A stretch of 23,092 nt of DNA, taken from DRGT01 sp022567895 (GTDB lineage: Archaea > Thermoproteota > Nitrososphaeria > Nitrososphaerales > Nitrosopumilaceae). This document shows positions 22,879 through 23,092 of this stretch, one piece after another; the first letter of the stretch is position 1, and every line of letters begins with the position of its first letter. The DNA lies in NCBI GenBank assembly GCA_022567895.1, contig JADFGC010000013.1, forward strand, positions 1 to 23,092, given 5' to 3'. The notes beneath the pieces were generated by a model. It saw nothing but the letters and a program-made list of their open reading frames with translations, did not search any database and was not told the origin of the DNA. Position numbers and translations under genes: made by a program.

Positions 22879-23092
22879 GATTTCCAAAATTTGGGGATAT
22901 TTTATACCAAAGGAAAGGAATTTCCTCTATAGTTGGAGGAATATTCTTCTTGGTTTTAATGACATCTGGATTCACTGTTTACTATACAGCACTTGATAGT
23001 CAATCTCAAATGTTAAACGCTCAACAAATAATTGCAGATTTAGAAGTAAATAAAATTCGAGAAAAATTTACCGTTTCAGTTTCTACAGATTC
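22875..23092 (+). CDS. Class III prepilin-like protein 3 (partial, cut by window end)
   Basis: A GTG at 22875 overlaps the stop of pilin 2 (GTGA). The translation begins MRFPKFGDILYQRKG and continues ISSIVGGIFFLVLMTSGFTV, again a prepilin peptidase site after a basic residue and glycine (Gly15) followed by a hydrophobic helix. At least 72 residues are visible and the frame is open to the window end. It continues the pilin operon, so further pilus genes probably follow downstream. Confidence 0.8.
   Translation, partial: MRFPKFGDILYQRKGISSIVGGIFFLVLMTSGFTVYYTALDSQSQMLNAQQIIADLEVNKIREKFTVSVSTD

Noticed and set aside
1..23092. tRNA, rRNA, insertion sequences, integrases or CRISPR arrays
   Set aside because: None was seen on reading either strand; all longer frames are explained by chromosomal genes with similar base composition.

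Overview
This AT-rich window reads as a chromosomal segment of an ammonia-oxidising thaumarchaeon (Nitrosopumilus-like). The basis for this is an archaeal/eukaryotic-type release factor aRF1, archaeal class III (prepilin) signal peptides, a TackOD1-like cysteine domain, the thaumarchaeal 'PSWIKN...FWVDG' extracellular module, a CbtB/CbtA pair, and TATA boxes placed about 28-36 bp before start codons, which implies leaderless or nearly leaderless mRNAs. Assignments rest on reading motifs in the translations. No database search was run.

Layout. 1-227: the 3' end of a radical-SAM-type gene. 228-561: a gene-poor gap that holds a promoter followed by only the first ~16 codons of a TATA-binding-protein gene, a GNRA-capped hairpin and a T8 tract. 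562-6297 (minus): a compact tryptophan operon trpE-G-D-C-B-A with overlapping ends and no trpF. 6298-6508: a divergent control region with a GC-rich structured island and palindromes. 6509-6709 (plus): a small zinc-site protein. 6710-9043 (minus): ilvD and a one-TM protein. 9122-9535 (plus): a HIT hydrolase. 9540-11528 (minus): aRF1 and a DsbA-like thioredoxin-fold protein. 11607-12565 (plus): cbtB-cbtA. 12632-13308 (plus): two tandem paralogous winged-helix regulators. 13388-16108 (plus): a PhnD/PhnC/PhnE-type ABC importer. An identical 22-bp palindrome precedes both the regulator pair and the importer, so this looks like one autoregulated uptake unit.

16105-23092: a type IV pilus/secretion locus. 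On the minus strand lie a FlaI/TadA-like ATPase and two FlaJ/TadC-like platform proteins. Divergent on the plus strand lie a 644-residue protein (cysteine-rich TackOD1-like domain, restriction-endonuclease-like domain, ~230-residue coiled coil) and at least three overlapping class III prepilin genes, the last cut by the window end.

The most interesting items are this pilus locus with its cytoplasmic zinc/coiled-coil protein, the duplicated operator, the truncated TBP gene with an intact promoter, and two genes (trpC, phnE) whose conserved N-termini extend upstream of any ATG/GTG/TTG, each with an SD-like sequence set before an ATC codon.
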